Positions 38,522-47,749 of a stretch of 64,000 nt of DNA are shown in pieces. This DNA comes from Taylorella equigenitalis ATCC 35865 (GTDB lineage: Bacteria > Pseudomonadota > Gammaproteobacteria > Burkholderiales > Burkholderiaceae_B): contig NC_018108.1 in NCBI RefSeq assembly GCF_000276685.1, positions 930,001-994,000 of the forward strand, in the 5' to 3' direction. Under the pieces are notes generated by a model. It saw nothing but the letters and a program-made list of their open reading frames with translations, ran no database searches and was not told where the DNA came from. Positions within the stretch are counted from its first letter, which is position 1. Every line of letters begins with the position of its first letter. A program made the translations under genes and the position numbers.

Positions 38522-39067
38522 CTATTCCTTTATAAAGTGCTCTCTGTAGTGCTTTAATTCTTCTATCGATTCATATATATCCGCTAAAGCCTCATGCTTA
38601 CCTTGCTTTTTAAAGGAATTGTAGACTTCTGGTTTCCACCTTTTAGCTAACTCCTTAAATGTAGAAACATCTACTGTCCTATAATGAAGATACTTTTCAA
38701 GCTTAGGCATGTACTTAAACATAAATCTCCTATCTTGATTTACAGAGTTTCCGCATAACGGTATGCAACCTTCTGGTATATGCTCCTTAAAGAATTTAAG
38801 TAAAGCCTCTTCCACTTGGGCTTCATTTAATTTTGATTCTTTAACTTTCGAAACAAGACCTGATTTTGTGTGGGTTGAGGTATTCCATTTGTCCATAGAA
38901 TTAAGGATAGCATCATCCTGATGTATAACATAAACAGGAGCTTCTGCGACTACAGACAAATCCGCCTCGGTTATGATTACGGCAACTTCAATTATTCTGT
39001 CCTGATCAGGATTCAGACCAGTCATCTCCATATCAAGCCATACCATACGATGAGATTTATTTGGCAT
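38522..39067 (-). CDS. orn: Oligoribonuclease
   Basis: DEDDh 3'-5' exonuclease that degrades 2-5-nt RNA, including the linear product of cyclic-di-GMP breakdown. The 181-residue form starts at the ATG at 39067 ([18 protein letters not shown]); a 22-residue longer frame lacks family similarity and would overlap rsgA. Motifs are WLDMEMTGL (DE), [10 protein letters not shown] (D) and [16 protein letters not shown], with [11 protein letters not shown] (Hx4D). It is divergent from rsgA with 38 bases between the start codons. Confidence 0.95.
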   Translation of the reverse strand: MPNKSHRMVWLDMEMTGLNPDQDRIIEVAVIITEADLSVVAEAPVYVIHQDDAILNSMDKWNTSTHTKSGLVSKVKESKLNEAQVEEALLKFFKEHIPEGCIPLCGNSVNQDRRFMFKYMPKLEKYLHYRTVDVSTFKELAKRWKPEVYNSFKKQGKHEALADIYESIEELKHYREHFIKE

Positions 39068-39105
39068 TAAAATAACCTTTTCTTTTAAACAAATCATTTT
39101 AAGCG

Positions 39106-40026
39106 ATGAACATAGATAATGCCATACAAGCACAAGTCATATCAGCATTTGGCAAAAATTTTAAAGTTAAAGTCCCAGTGGATGGCTATGAGAAAGTCTA
39201 TCATTGCTACGTCAAAGGAAAACGGGCTGGTATTTGTGTTGGTGATATGGTTGAACTAGAATTCCCAGAAGGTGCGGATTCTGGTGAAGCCTTAATAAAA
39301 TATGTTCTAAATAGAAAAAATTTGCTGTATCGTTCAGACGATATGAGAATAAAGCTATTTGCTTCAAATGTTGATTTACTAGCTATTGTCGTTGGTGTGG
39401 AGCCTGAGTTTAGTCAGGATTTGTTAGGTAGGGCTATAGTAGCTGCGACTAGCGAAGGAATAGAACCGCTAATAATACTTAATAAGGTAGATTTAGAAAG
39501 TGCTGATATTGCTCGTGCAAAACTTGCAATTTATAAAGAATTAAATCTATCTATAGTAGAAACTTCAAAAAAACATCCCACTAAAGTGATAAGTACCTTG
39601 AAGCCATATTTTGAAGGAAAGACTTCCATACTTTTAGGGCAAAGTGGCATGGGCAAATCAAGCTTGCTTAATATCTTAGTTAAAGATGCAAACGCCTCAA
39701 CTCAAGAATTTTCCGTGGCTTTAGGTAGTGGCAAACACACCACCACTACAACTCACATGTATGACATATCAGATTTTAATGGTCGGATTATAGATTCACC
39801 AGGGTTCCAGACTTTTGGTCTAAAGCATTTAACTCAAAACGAATTAACAGAAGGTTTTCCAGAATTTATGCCTTACGTTGGAAAATGCAAATTTTACAAC
39901 TGTCAGCATTTAACCGAACCAAGTTGTGCTATCACAGAAGCACTAAGAGAAAATAAAATCAGCCAAGATAGGTACGATTTATATACCAGAATCTTGGCTG
40001 AGTGCAATGCACCTGAGAGGTATTAG
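39106..40026 (+). CDS. rsgA: Ribosome small-subunit GTPase RsgA
   Basis: Circularly permuted GTPase that checks 30S maturation. The 306 residues have an N-terminal OB fold (about 5-70), then the permuted G motifs: NKVD (G4), GQSGMGKSS (G1), TTTTT (G2) and DSPGF (G3). A zinc knuckle follows with [14 protein letters not shown]. Start at 39106, no strong Shine-Dalgarno seen. The gene is convergent with rplS. Confidence 0.95.
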   Translation: MNIDNAIQAQVISAFGKNFKVKVPVDGYEKVYHCYVKGKRAGICVGDMVELEFPEGADSGEALIKYVLNRKNLLYRSDDMRIKLFASNVDLLAIVVGVEPEFSQDLLGRAIVAATSEGIEPLIILNKVDLESADIARAKLAIYKELNLSIVETSKKHPTKVISTLKPYFEGKTSILLGQSGMGKSSLLNILVKDANASTQEFSVALGSGKHTTTTTHMYDISDFNGRIIDSPGFQTFGLKHLTQNELTEGFPEFMPYVGKCKFYNCQHLTEPSCAITEALRENKISQDRYDLYTRILAECNAPERY

Positions 40027-40139
40027 TTAAAGTTAACCTAAATACCAGCAGCTAATGACATATTGCCCTCACCATTTGAGGTAAAGGCTGATTTTAACGC
40101 CATGCAACCTAACTTATTAAGTGAAGTTAGATCTAAAGC

Positions 40140-40520
40140 TTATTCAGATACAGTTGCTTTTCTAACTAATTTTTCTTTAATACGTGCTGCTTTACCTGAA
40201 CGGTTACGTAAATAATAAAGTTTCGCACGTCTAACAGCACCACGACGTTTAACTTCAATTGAAGCTATCTGAGGTGAATAAAGCTGAAATGTACGCTCTA
40301 CTGCTTCACCAGATGAAATTTTACGTACGATAAAAGCAGAGTTTAAACCACGATTACGTTTTGCGATAACCACGCCTTCATAAGCCTGAACACGCTTACG
40401 GTTACCTTCAACTACGTTAACGTTTACTACTACAGTATCACCAGGAGCAAAGTCAACTACAGGTTTGCCCCCTGTAAGACGAGCAATCTCTTCTTGCTCT
40501 AAAGTTTGAATCAAATTCAT
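40140..40520 (-). CDS. rplS: 50S ribosomal protein L19
   Basis: Large-subunit protein at the 30S-50S interface, 126 residues. The motifs [40 protein letters not shown] and [17 protein letters not shown] are typical. AAGGACAT lies before the ATG at 40520. It stands alone here, without the usual rpsP-rimM-trmD neighbours upstream, and has its own promoter. Confidence 0.97.
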   Translation of the reverse strand: MNLIQTLEQEEIARLTGGKPVVDFAPGDTVVVNVNVVEGNRKRVQAYEGVVIAKRNRGLNSAFIVRKISSGEAVERTFQLYSPQIASIEVKRRGAVRRAKLYYLRNRSGKAARIKEKLVRKATVSE

Positions 40521-40622
40521 ATTATGTCCTTATTCATCATACATGGCTAAAAATTAGTTTTATTATTTATTCCTAAGAAGCAACCGTGCTACTTAAAACC
40601 ACTAGAGGATGAGAAACCAACT

Positions 40623-40650
40623 ATTCTAAACTAAATTAACTAATTAACAA
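40623..40650 (-). promoter_or_regulatory. rplS promoter
   Basis: TTGTTA (40650-40645) and TAGAAT (40628-40623) on the minus strand are 16 bases apart, giving a leader of about 95 nt. It faces away from the SOS-box cluster to its right. Confidence 0.55.
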
Positions 40651-40683
40651 AGTTTTTTTATCCAAATTAGCCACATCTAGATA

Positions 40684-40699
40684 CTGTAAATAAATACAA
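40684..40699. promoter_or_regulatory. SOS box 1 before the small gene
   Basis: CTGTAAATAAATACAA has the same ends as the lexA box (CTGT-N8-ACAA), preceded by TA as in the extended E. coli consensus. Confidence 0.65.
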
Positions 40700-40717
40700 C
40701 AGTTAAACAAAACATCC

Positions 40718-40746
40718 TTGAAATTAATACTGTAAAGATGTACAGT
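40718..40746 (+). promoter_or_regulatory. Promoter of the SOS-box small gene
   Basis: TTGAAA (40718-40723) and TACAGT (40741-40746) are 17 bases apart. The SOS box begins 6 bases after the -35 hexamer, exactly as in the lexA promoter. The predicted start is near 40753. A weaker alternative, TATACA at 40766, would start at the ATG and make a leaderless message. Confidence 0.6.
40730..40745. promoter_or_regulatory. SOS box 2 (palindromic, strongest)
   Basis: CTGTAAAGATGTACAG fits CTGT-N8-ACAG perfectly and extends to 10-bp inverted arms TAATACTGTA (40725-40734) and TACAGTATTA (40741-40750). It lies between the -35 and -10 elements. Confidence 0.82.
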
Positions 40747-40756
40747 ATTAAAAATA

Positions 40757-40772
40757 CTGTTAATTTATACAT
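40757..40772. promoter_or_regulatory. SOS box 3
   Basis: CTGTTAATTTATACAT has one mismatch in the last base. It ends 5 bases before the ATG of the small gene, within the predicted 5' leader. Confidence 0.6.
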
Positions 40773-40777
40773 ATATC

Positions 40778-40930
40778 ATGAAAGACTTAAAACTTAATAA
40801 TTCATCTGACTCCAAAATCTCAGGATTAGCTAAATTTTTTTATAAATTTGAAGATTTTTTAATTATTGCACTTTGGGCTTGTGTAATTCCTGGAATTCAT
40901 TATGGAACTAAGCTCTGTTTAAACATCATA
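40778..40930 (+). CDS. Small SOS-controlled membrane peptide (hypothetical)
   Basis: A 50-codon frame that encodes no family I recognise. The N-terminal 25 residues are polar and charged (starts MKDLKLNNSSDSKISG), then a hydrophobic helix of about 18 residues (FLIIALWACVIPGIHYG, residues 27-43) and a short tail KLCLTS: a single-pass membrane peptide by appearance. Three LexA-type boxes precede it, one inside a promoter arranged like that of lexA. No Shine-Dalgarno sequence is visible, a point against efficient translation. Its end overlaps the convergent DUF192 gene by 5 bases. By analogy with TisB or SidA it could be an SOS toxin or division inhibitor; this is inference. Confidence 0.6.
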
Positions 40931-41321
40931 ACTTTAATGAATTCCTAACTGCTTTTACTATTTCTACATAAGACATGTAGTCCTCAGCACCCCTATCATC
41001 CGACTCCGATCGGGTGTGCTTGCTAGCTAGTGGAGGACCTTCAATCACATATTTCGCTCTTGAGCAAAATTGGGTTCTCCATGGTGCTAGTTTCTCCTTG
41101 ACTTTTATTAATTCAAAACTATCACCTACAAATATCACATCTATATGCTCACTCATAAAAAAAGTATGTACAGAATTGCAATTCTCAATCAGTAAAAAAT
41201 CAAAATTCCTCCGCTTTTTCGAACCTATCATCCCCACCAATTTTTCTCTAAAAGTACTTGCTATTGCCACCCTCTTTTGATTGCCACAAATGTCAATAAC
41301 CAATACATTTTTAAATCTCAT
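40926..41321 (-). CDS. DUF192 family protein
   Basis: A 131-residue protein with the DUF192 core: TFREKLVGMIG, NSVHTFFMSEHIDVIFV, and APWRTQFCSRAKYVIEGPP. Most family members have a signal peptide; none is visible here, so it may be cytosolic. It starts four bases after the tadC stop on the same strand and is probably the last gene of the pilus operon. Function unknown. Confidence 0.78.
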   Translation of the reverse strand: MRFKNVLVIDICGNQKRVAIASTFREKLVGMIGSKKRRNFDFLLIENCNSVHTFFMSEHIDVIFVGDSFELIKVKEKLAPWRTQFCSRAKYVIEGPPLASKHTRSESDDRGAEDYMSYVEIVKAVRNSLKL

Positions 41322-41325
41322 GTGC

Positions 41326-42129
41326 TTACCAACTTTCTAATATCTGCATAAATACAGGGAATAACAGGACTATAAATGTGCATGGGAAAATAAAAAATAC
41401 TAGAGGAAATAACATTTTGACTGGAGCCTCAAAAGCAAGTTTTTCAGCCATTAAGTATCTTTGTTTTCTTATATAGCTAGCTTGGGCTCTGAAAGCACTA
41501 GCTAATTGCAATCCCAATTGATCAGCTTGTTTAATATTGTTAACCCACTGTTTTACTACATTTAAATCAGATCTTTGTGCCATATCATCAATGGCTTCTA
41601 ACTTAGGTTTGCCAGCTTGCATCTCCCTAATAGTAAAACCTAATTCGTCCTTTAAAACTCCATTAGGTAAGGAATTAAAAGCATATTGCAAACTCATAGT
41701 GAAATTTTGTCCTGAAGATAAGCTTACACTTAAAACATCAAGAAAAAATGGAAAAATTTCGCTTAATTCAGTTCTTCTTTTCGATATATATCTTTTTATA
41801 TATGCTTTAGGCCACAATAAAGTAATAAAAATAAATATAAACAAAATATAAAGATACAGGATTTGCAAATCAGCTAGAATCACCCATAAAACCAAGACCA
41901 GCTCAAACAAAATAACAAATGCAACTAACCCAACCAATTTATGAGGGGTCCATTTAGTACTTAAACCTGATTTAGCTAAAGAGACATTTAAACCTGCACC
42001 AAATTGCCAGCCCAAAATTTTAATTATTTTCTTTCCTAAACCATCTAAACTAAAGTCACCAACTAATAATAGTATCAACCCAGCTAGAGATAATAATACT
42101 AATAAAATAGTTAAGGACATCCACATCAT
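41326..42129 (-). CDS. tadC: Tad pilus inner-membrane protein TadC
   Basis: Type II secretion F-domain platform protein, 267 residues, thought to form the inner-membrane platform with TadB. Helices at the N-terminus (about 2-25 and 65-105) and C-terminus (about 230-262) flank the F domain with SEIFPFFLDVLSVSLSSGQNF and DLNVVKQWVNNIKQADQLGLQLASAFRAQA (in part LGLQLASAFRAQASYIRKQR). The start overlaps the tadB stop by four bases. Confidence 0.88.
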   Translation of the reverse strand: MMWMSLTILLVLLSLAGLILLLVGDFSLDGLGKKIIKILGWQFGAGLNVSLAKSGLSTKWTPHKLVGLVAFVILFELVLVLWVILADLQILYLYILFIFIFITLLWPKAYIKRYISKRRTELSEIFPFFLDVLSVSLSSGQNFTMSLQYAFNSLPNGVLKDELGFTIREMQAGKPKLEAIDDMAQRSDLNVVKQWVNNIKQADQLGLQLASAFRAQASYIRKQRYLMAEKLAFEAPVKMLFPLVFFIFPCTFIVLLFPVFMQILESW

Positions 42130-42971
42130 ATAACTCTAATTTTCATAAGTTTTTTCATAGTTAGAAAGCCACCAATTTCCATTATTACAATTAGGGCTAG
42201 GGCAAAATATCCATATTTATGCTCCCAAAAATAATTAGTTAGATTTGGAGCCACTACTGATAACACCATAAGTAGAAATATTGGAAGTAAAGTCATAATC
42301 CAGGACTGCATTCTGCTTTGACTTGTAAGTGCATCAATCTTCTTTATAAGCAAATTATTTTCTCGCATATTAGTAGAGAGAACCTCTAGCATGTTGGCTA
42401 AATTACCCCCAGTTTTATATGAAACTTTTACTAGAGTTACGAATTGGCTCATATTCATTGAAGGGTTTCTTTGTAGTAAAACAGTTAAACTTTCTTCAAC
42501 AGAACTACCTAATCTAATCTGGTGTAAAAATAATGCAAATTCTTGAGAAATAGGTTTTTCGCTCGTTTCATTAATTAACTTAATAGAATGCTGTAGACCA
42601 GCTCCTGATTTAAGGGCGTTTGATAGGGATAATAAAAAATCTGGAAACTGCTGTATTAATTTCTTTTGACGTTTTTTTATTAACCACTTAGCTCCTAGTG
42701 GAGGAAGAATTAGAATCACTACAGCAAAAACTATTGAAAACATCCAAGATCGAGTAAGCAAGTATATAAATAAACCAACACACACTGATGCAACGGCAGC
42801 CATAGTCCAAATCTTACTACTTGGTATCAATATAAAACTTTCCCAAAGACTTTGACCAAGCGACATATTAAAAGTTTTTTTGTAGCGATCAAGTATTTTT
42901 GATCCTATCCAAAACAATACTACAAAAACTAGTGTCAGCGATATTGCCAAAATAAAAATAAAGTAATCCAT
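42126..42971 (-). CDS. tadB: Tad pilus inner-membrane protein TadB
   Basis: Second F-domain platform protein, 281 residues, with two N-terminal helices (about 2-22 and 50-90), the F domain (QQFPDFLLSLSNALKSGAGL; VKVSYKTGGNLANMLEVLS) and two C-terminal helices. Lies three bases after the ATPase gene. With TadC it anchors the secretion ATPase in Flp pilus assembly. Confidence 0.9.
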   Translation of the reverse strand: MDYFIFILAISLTLVFVVLFWIGSKILDRYKKTFNMSLGQSLWESFILIPSSKIWTMAAVASVCVGLFIYLLTRSWMFSIVFAVVILILPPLGAKWLIKKRQKKLIQQFPDFLLSLSNALKSGAGLQHSIKLINETSEKPISQEFALFLHQIRLGSSVEESLTVLLQRNPSMNMSQFVTLVKVSYKTGGNLANMLEVLSTNMRENNLLIKKIDALTSQSRMQSWIMTLLPIFLLMVLSVVAPNLTNYFWEHKYGYFALALIVIMEIGGFLTMKKLMKIRVI

Positions 42972-42974
42972 TTC

Positions 42975-44564
42975 TTATATGAACATAGTTTGAGGGATGG
43001 GCTGACCGTTTTCTCTGAGATTTTCAAAAGCAGATGGCATCAGACCCGAGTAAATAAAAGTACTAGAGGATTTTTTATAGCTATAGAGTTCTTGAAGTTG
43101 AATTATGCCCGAATCTACTCCACCAACTTCAACAATACTTGAGATGATTCTTCTACCATCATTAAGTCTAGTTAGTTGAACTATAAAATTTACGCTACTT
43201 GCAATATGTTCTCTGATTGCACTTAATGGCAACTCCATTGAAGCCATTAATATCATAGTCTCAAGCCGATTTAATGCTTCTCTTGGACTATTTGCATGAA
43301 GCGTCGATAGGCTTCCCTCATGCCCAGTATTCATAGCAGATAGCATTTCGAAGGCTTCCGCTCCCCTACATTCTCCAACTACAATTCTGTCAGGTCTCAT
43401 ACGAAGGGCGTTTCTTAGAAGATCCCTAATAGTTACTAAACCCTGTCCCTCTGCATTAGCTGGTCGTGACTCTAAACTAACAGTATGTGGATGTTGTAAT
43501 TGAAGTTCAGCCGCATCTTCTATAGTAATAAGTCTCTCTGTATGAGGTATAGCCGCTGTCAAGATATTTAGTACTGTGGTTTTACCAGTGCCAGTCCCTC
43601 CAGAAATCAAAATATTCATTTTGTTTAAGACAGCAAAATTTAAAAAGCTAGCCATCTCGGATGTCATAGTCCCCTTTTCGATTAAAGCCTTTACACCTAA
43701 TATTTTTTTTGAAAATTTACGAATATTTATGCTGGCACCTTTTAGGGCTATAGGCGGTATCACTGCATTTACTCGCGAGCCGTCCTTTAATCTTGCATCT
43801 ACCATGGGAGAATTTTCATCTATGCGTCGCCCTAATGGTGATACGATGCGGTCAATCACACTAAGAACAGCAGATTCACCAGAAAATGAAACTCCCGTTT
43901 TTTGTAGCTTTCCGCTTTTTTCAACGTAAATATCCTTATATGAGTTGACCATAATCTCACTAACATTTTCATCTTCTAAAAGCTCTTCTAACGGACCCAA
44001 TCCAAAAGCTTCATTGATTACAAGCTTCTTAAGCTCATCTTTAGGATAAGCTGAAAATCTCTCGTCTCCAGTTTCAAAAATATTTTCCAAAACACTATCG
44101 GCTCTAGCTTTTAAATCTGTAGTAGATTCGTGAGAAGATTTAAGCTTTCTAAGATCCATTGCTGACAGTAATTCTCCGTGCAAAATTCTCAAAATATTTG
44201 AAGGAACCTTCTGTCTAACTTCATTTAAAACATCTATATTTTGGGTGGCAATGTTCCCGTTATTTTCCTTTTTCTGAGGAACTTGAAGAACCTTCATTTT
44301 GCAAGGTCCAATAATTAGCTCATCACCGATTTTTAATTTTTGTTGCTCTTGTATTTTTCTCCCATTTACAAACACCCCAAGTAAAGAATAATTATCGTTG
44401 ATAAAGGTAGCCCCATCATCAAGAGTAATCGTCGCATGAAGCTTTGACACCCTCCACGATTTAATAACCAATTGATTGTCCTCTGACTTACCTATTTTTA
44501 TTGGTAGTGGTAGGATTACTTTTTTCTTTGTTCCATTTTCGTATGTAACATCTAACTCAATCAT
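42975..44564 (-). CDS. tadA: Tad pilus ATPase TadA/CpaF with N-terminal FHA domain
   Basis: Hexameric secretion ATPase driving pilus assembly, 529 residues. An N-terminal FHA fold (about 18-95: KIGKSEDNQLVIKSWRVSKLHATI, shown here as WRVSKLHATI, then NDNYSLLGVFVNG) should bind phosphothreonine. The CpaF part follows with Walker A SGGTGTGKTTVLN, Walker B RPDRIVVGECRGAEAF and the HEGSLSTLHANSP His box. FHA fusion to CpaF implies phosphorylation-controlled assembly; no kinase gene is in the window. Its start overlaps the secretin gene by four bases. Confidence 0.92.
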   Translation of the reverse strand: MIELDVTYENGTKKKVILPLPIKIGKSEDNQLVIKSWRVSKLHATITLDDGATFINDNYSLLGVFVNGRKIQEQQKLKIGDELIIGPCKMKVLQVPQKKENNGNIATQNIDVLNEVRQKVPSNILRILHGELLSAMDLRKLKSSHESTTDLKARADSVLENIFETGDERFSAYPKDELKKLVINEAFGLGPLEELLEDENVSEIMVNSYKDIYVEKSGKLQKTGVSFSGESAVLSVIDRIVSPLGRRIDENSPMVDARLKDGSRVNAVIPPIALKGASINIRKFSKKILGVKALIEKGTMTSEMASFLNFAVLNKMNILISGGTGTGKTTVLNILTAAIPHTERLITIEDAAELQLQHPHTVSLESRPANAEGQGLVTIRDLLRNALRMRPDRIVVGECRGAEAFEMLSAMNTGHEGSLSTLHANSPREALNRLETMILMASMELPLSAIREHIASSVNFIVQLTRLNDGRRIISSIVEVGGVDSGIIQLQELYSYKKSSSTFIYSGLMPSAFENLRENGQPIPQTMFI

Positions 44565-46087
44565 CTTCTTATCCTCCTAGCTTTGATTCTCTTGGTCCTT
44601 GAGGCTTTGCGTGATAGCTTTAATTTTGTAGGAGAAGGCTTTTGGATATATCTTTCTGGAAATGCTTTAGTTAATGGTATATGTTCTACTGGAGCTAAGT
44701 AATGAGTCTTAGATTGAGTTTTAATATATTTAATATGTCTTTTTTCAGACTTATAATATTTCTCGGGTTCATCTTGAATAGGCACATTCAGAATAGGTTG
44801 TTGTTCAAATGTGGAATCTAACACAGACTTAGTTCTATGAACTTTAGTCTTCATAGTTTTATCCCCTGGTTTAACAACGTAAGGTCTAACTATGATTACT
44901 AATTCCGTCTCATTATTTTGAAAGTTTCTAGATTTAAACAATTCTCCTAATATCGGTGTCTCAGCTATGCCAGGCACTTTCGTCATGCTTTGCATTTGAT
45001 CTCTTGATATGAATCCAGAAATCACAATTGGCTCCCCAGATTTTGTATTGAATTCTGTTGAGGTCCTTCTAGTTTTGAGGGCTGGACCTCCATTTAAATT
45101 CATGGAAGTGTCTACTGTGCTTACTTCAACATTTATTTTTGATCTAACCGTTCCGTCACGTTGAATACGGGGTGTTATATTTAAACTAACGCCATAGGGT
45201 TTAAATACTGTTTGTGCTTGTCCTTTGTCATCAACCATTGAATATGGAACTTCACCTCCAGCTAGAAATTCTGCTGTAGTTCCGTTTCTAGCTGTGAGTT
45301 GAGGTTGAGCTAATACAACAGCCTGTCCTTCAACAGCCATAGCATTAATACTTGCATTTAAGAATGCGTTAATTCCACCAAAAAATGCTGGGTTCGCTAT
45401 TGCACCAGCATTGCCAACACTATTAGCTAAAAGATTACTTTGATATGCAAATGCTTTTTTAGCTGTTGACCCTTCTAAGGTAGCACCAATTTGGACACCG
45501 CCCTCTGCCGTAGTCCCCCATCTCAATCCGAGTTGCTGAACGAATTGACGCGGTAGCTCAACGATTTGAACATCGATCATCAACATTTCATCCCAACCTA
45601 CCTGGCTAGACATATCTATGATTTGCGGATAATGTTTTGTAAGTTGAACAACCTTTTCTCGGTCAAAGTCTGATAATTTATCACCCTCAACAATAACCTT
45701 ATCAGCAATTACAGATGTTTTTACATTTGGAATTTTATTTAGAATTCTTTGAATATCTTTTAATAATTTATTTTGATTTGCTGACTCTATAACCACTCTG
45801 TAACTACTAATAGATCCCCCTTTATCCCAAACCTGTAAAGTTGTGAATCCTTCGCTAAGACCAAAGAGCACAAGCTCTTTATCGTCACTAGTGGTGGCAT
45901 TTAGTAACTTACTATTTCCCACAGCTACACGACCAATACTTTGAAAGTTCAACACCTCTATTTGACCAATCTCCATTTTTATAGCTTTTGGCGTATTTGT
46001 CGTTTGAGCATAGGCTTCTTGATAAATTGTGGGAACGTGTAATAACAAAAAATTTAATATAAGAATCCTACTATATCTACTCTTCAT
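44561..46087 (-). CDS. rcpA: Tad pilus secretin RcpA/CpaC
   Basis: Outer-membrane channel of the Flp system, 508 residues. After a signal peptide it has the pilus-formation N domain (IGQIEVLNFQSIGRVAVGNSKLL in part) and BON/NolW-like region, then the secretin domain with ATLEGSTAKKAFAYQ, VVLAQPQLTARNGTTAEFLAGGEVPY (in part) and GEPIVISGFISRDQM. A basic C-terminal tail of ~90 residues (many Lys and Arg) is unusual. Overlaps the cpaB-like gene by 11 bases. Confidence 0.9.
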   Translation of the reverse strand: MKSRYSRILILNFLLLHVPTIYQEAYAQTTNTPKAIKMEIGQIEVLNFQSIGRVAVGNSKLLNATTSDDKELVLFGLSEGFTTLQVWDKGGSISSYRVVIESANQNKLLKDIQRILNKIPNVKTSVIADKVIVEGDKLSDFDREKVVQLTKHYPQIIDMSSQVGWDEMLMIDVQIVELPRQFVQQLGLRWGTTAEGGVQIGATLEGSTAKKAFAYQSNLLANSVGNAGAIANPAFFGGINAFLNASINAMAVEGQAVVLAQPQLTARNGTTAEFLAGGEVPYSMVDDKGQAQTVFKPYGVSLNITPRIQRDGTVRSKINVEVSTVDTSMNLNGGPALKTRRTSTEFNTKSGEPIVISGFISRDQMQSMTKVPGIAETPILGELFKSRNFQNNETELVIIVRPYVVKPGDKTMKTKVHRTKSVLDSTFEQQPILNVPIQDEPEKYYKSEKRHIKYIKTQSKTHYLAPVEHIPLTKAFPERYIQKPSPTKLKLSRKASRTKRIKARRIRR

Positions 46088-47054
46088 CTACATCTTCCTC
46101 TCTTTTTGAGATTTCATTATCATTAGGGGTAGCGACTTCTTTTTTCTTAGCATTTTCAGAAATCCATGAGCTAACAATGTCTTCCTGTCCCGGGATATTT
46201 ATTACTGATTGCTGTAGAATTTCTTCCTTAGTAGGTGTGTGGTCTTCGGAATTGTTAGCAATTTCTGTCATTTTTTTTGACCCTTGATCTCCATAGATAA
46301 CTGACGCTTTTTTTCTAACTATAGGTCCACTTGTGGCAATGCCAAGTATGCTAGCCAAATCACCTTTCACACCTTTCTGACTTGCTTTTTTATCATCTGG
46401 ATTTCTCAAAAAGGCTGTAATTACACCATCTTGACGAGCAGCAACTAATTTTGCTGCCTCTTCAGGAGATGTATCTAAAGTTACTGTTGAGAACTCACGT
46501 TCAGATCCATCGTTAGTTAGTTTCGATTCCTTATCAGTTGCTAATACTAGTACGCCCTGTAAAAGTGGTGCTGTTATATCTCTATTCCTATACTTAAAGG
46601 AAACGTATAAATCTATTAAATCGCCTGGCACAATCAAACCCGAAACTGAGTTAATGGTATCGACAGGCATAGTGACCGCCCGTCTTCCAACAGCAACTTT
46701 TTCAGAGAATGGACGTCTACTAACTGTGCTAGTGTGAGCCCACAAGACTGGATCTCCCGCTGTCAAAGGACTTGTAATAATCTTTCCCTCTATGCGTTCA
46801 AATTCATCTGGACTTAAACTGTCACTACTAACCCAATTTTCTGGAATATCACGCACTGCTAAAATTGACGAATCAATAATGGTTCCCTCAGGTATATCCC
46901 CTGCAGCTACTATTCTCGGAATCATCACTTGTCTATGATTCGCTTCAATTTGTGATATCTTTTCCTTCATATATTTGTTTGCTGAAAATGTAGCCAAAAT
47001 TCCAGCTCCAATTGCAAACCCAGCTATATACCAAGATTTTCTTATCCTTATCAT
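46077..47054 (-). CDS. cpaB: Tad pilus assembly protein CpaB/RcpC
   Basis: Periplasmic or inner-membrane protein of 325 residues with an N-terminal anchor (about 8-25) and an SAF domain (ARIVAAGDIPEGTIIDSSILAVRDIP, shown as IPEGTIIDSSILAVRDIP), then the RcpC core GRRAVTMPVDTINSVSGLIVPG and DLYVSF. The C-terminal ~100 residues are acidic and rich in Lys/Glu. Usually placed beside the secretin in tad loci, as here. Confidence 0.88.
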   Translation of the reverse strand: MIRIRKSWYIAGFAIGAGILATFSANKYMKEKISQIEANHRQVMIPRIVAAGDIPEGTIIDSSILAVRDIPENWVSSDSLSPDEFERIEGKIITSPLTAGDPVLWAHTSTVSRRPFSEKVAVGRRAVTMPVDTINSVSGLIVPGDLIDLYVSFKYRNRDITAPLLQGVLVLATDKESKLTNDGSEREFSTVTLDTSPEEAAKLVAARQDGVITAFLRNPDDKKASQKGVKGDLASILGIATSGPIVRKKASVIYGDQGSKKMTEIANNSEDHTPTKEEILQQSVINIPGQEDIVSSWISENAKKKEVATPNDNEISKREEDVDEE

Positions 47055-47063
47055 CTACGCCCC

Positions 47064-47744
47064 TTAATTAACAATACGGCTCACACTCAAATAATCACGA
47101 TTCTTTAACCTAATTTTTGATAAGAATAGATTTTCATTTGATTTGTTTATCTTTTTTTGCCATGTACTTATCTCTTTATTTGGCAATGTTTTTTTGTAAG
47201 TTTCGAACCACCCTTCTTTAGCTAATTTATCTAAATACTGCATAAGTCCCTTTTCTCCTTTAATTTCATATATGTAAATTTGCTTATTGTTCATTTCGTT
47301 TGTAAATAGAAGTTCTAATTGATCTGGTAGATAATTTTTTTGCGGTACCCTACCAACTATTACGCTTGGTTTTAATATGCTTAAATATGCTTTTAACTTG
47401 AGCTTTTTATCTTTTAAAAAGCGTTCATAATCAGTAATAAGAAGGGATTCGCTTTGATGACTGTCTTCAGGAAAAATAAATAAATCTGAATCAACTGCAT
47501 GTATAAAAGCATGATTTTTTTCGCAACTATCCAGTAAATTATCAAATGAATTCATTAAAGATAGTTCATATATCTCAAGATTAAGTCCGTTAATTTTGGT
47601 CTCATACAAAAGACTGCTATTTTTAATTTCAAGTTCAATCCAATCAATCTTTTCTACGGGATTTGAATGAGCTGTACTAATCAATAAAAGAAGACTTAAT
47701 AAAGATAAAAATACAGTAAGAAGAAAATATTTAAATCTAACCAT
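47064..47744 (-). CDS. Hypothetical exported protein within the tad locus
   Basis: No family recognised. The product (227 residues from the ATG at 47744; a GTG at 47756 would add four) has an N-terminal hydrophobic segment KYFLLTVFLSLLSLLLLIS, probably a signal peptide or anchor, followed by a charged soluble region without Cys motifs beyond one residue. Position between the TadE-like and CpaB genes on the same strand suggests a periplasmic accessory role in pilus assembly. Confidence 0.6.
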   Translation of the reverse strand: MVRFKYFLLTVFLSLLSLLLLISTAHSNPVEKIDWIELEIKNSSLLYETKINGLNLEIYELSLMNSFDNLLDSCEKNHAFIHAVDSDLFIFPEDSHQSESLLITDYERFLKDKKLKLKAYLSILKPSVIVGRVPQKNYLPDQLELLFTNEMNNKQIYIYEIKGEKGLMQYLDKLAKEGWFETYKKTLPNKEISTWQKKINKSNENLFLSKIRLKNRDYLSVSRIVN

Positions 47745-47749
47745 TTGGT

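Noticed and set aside
39068-39133. Longer oligoribonuclease start
   Set aside because: The extra 22 residues have no family similarity and would overlap rsgA; the ATG at 39067 gives the normal length.
40109-40130. CTAACTT/AAGTTAG stem after rplS as terminator
   Set aside because: AT-rich 7-bp stem without a following T-run in the rplS direction.
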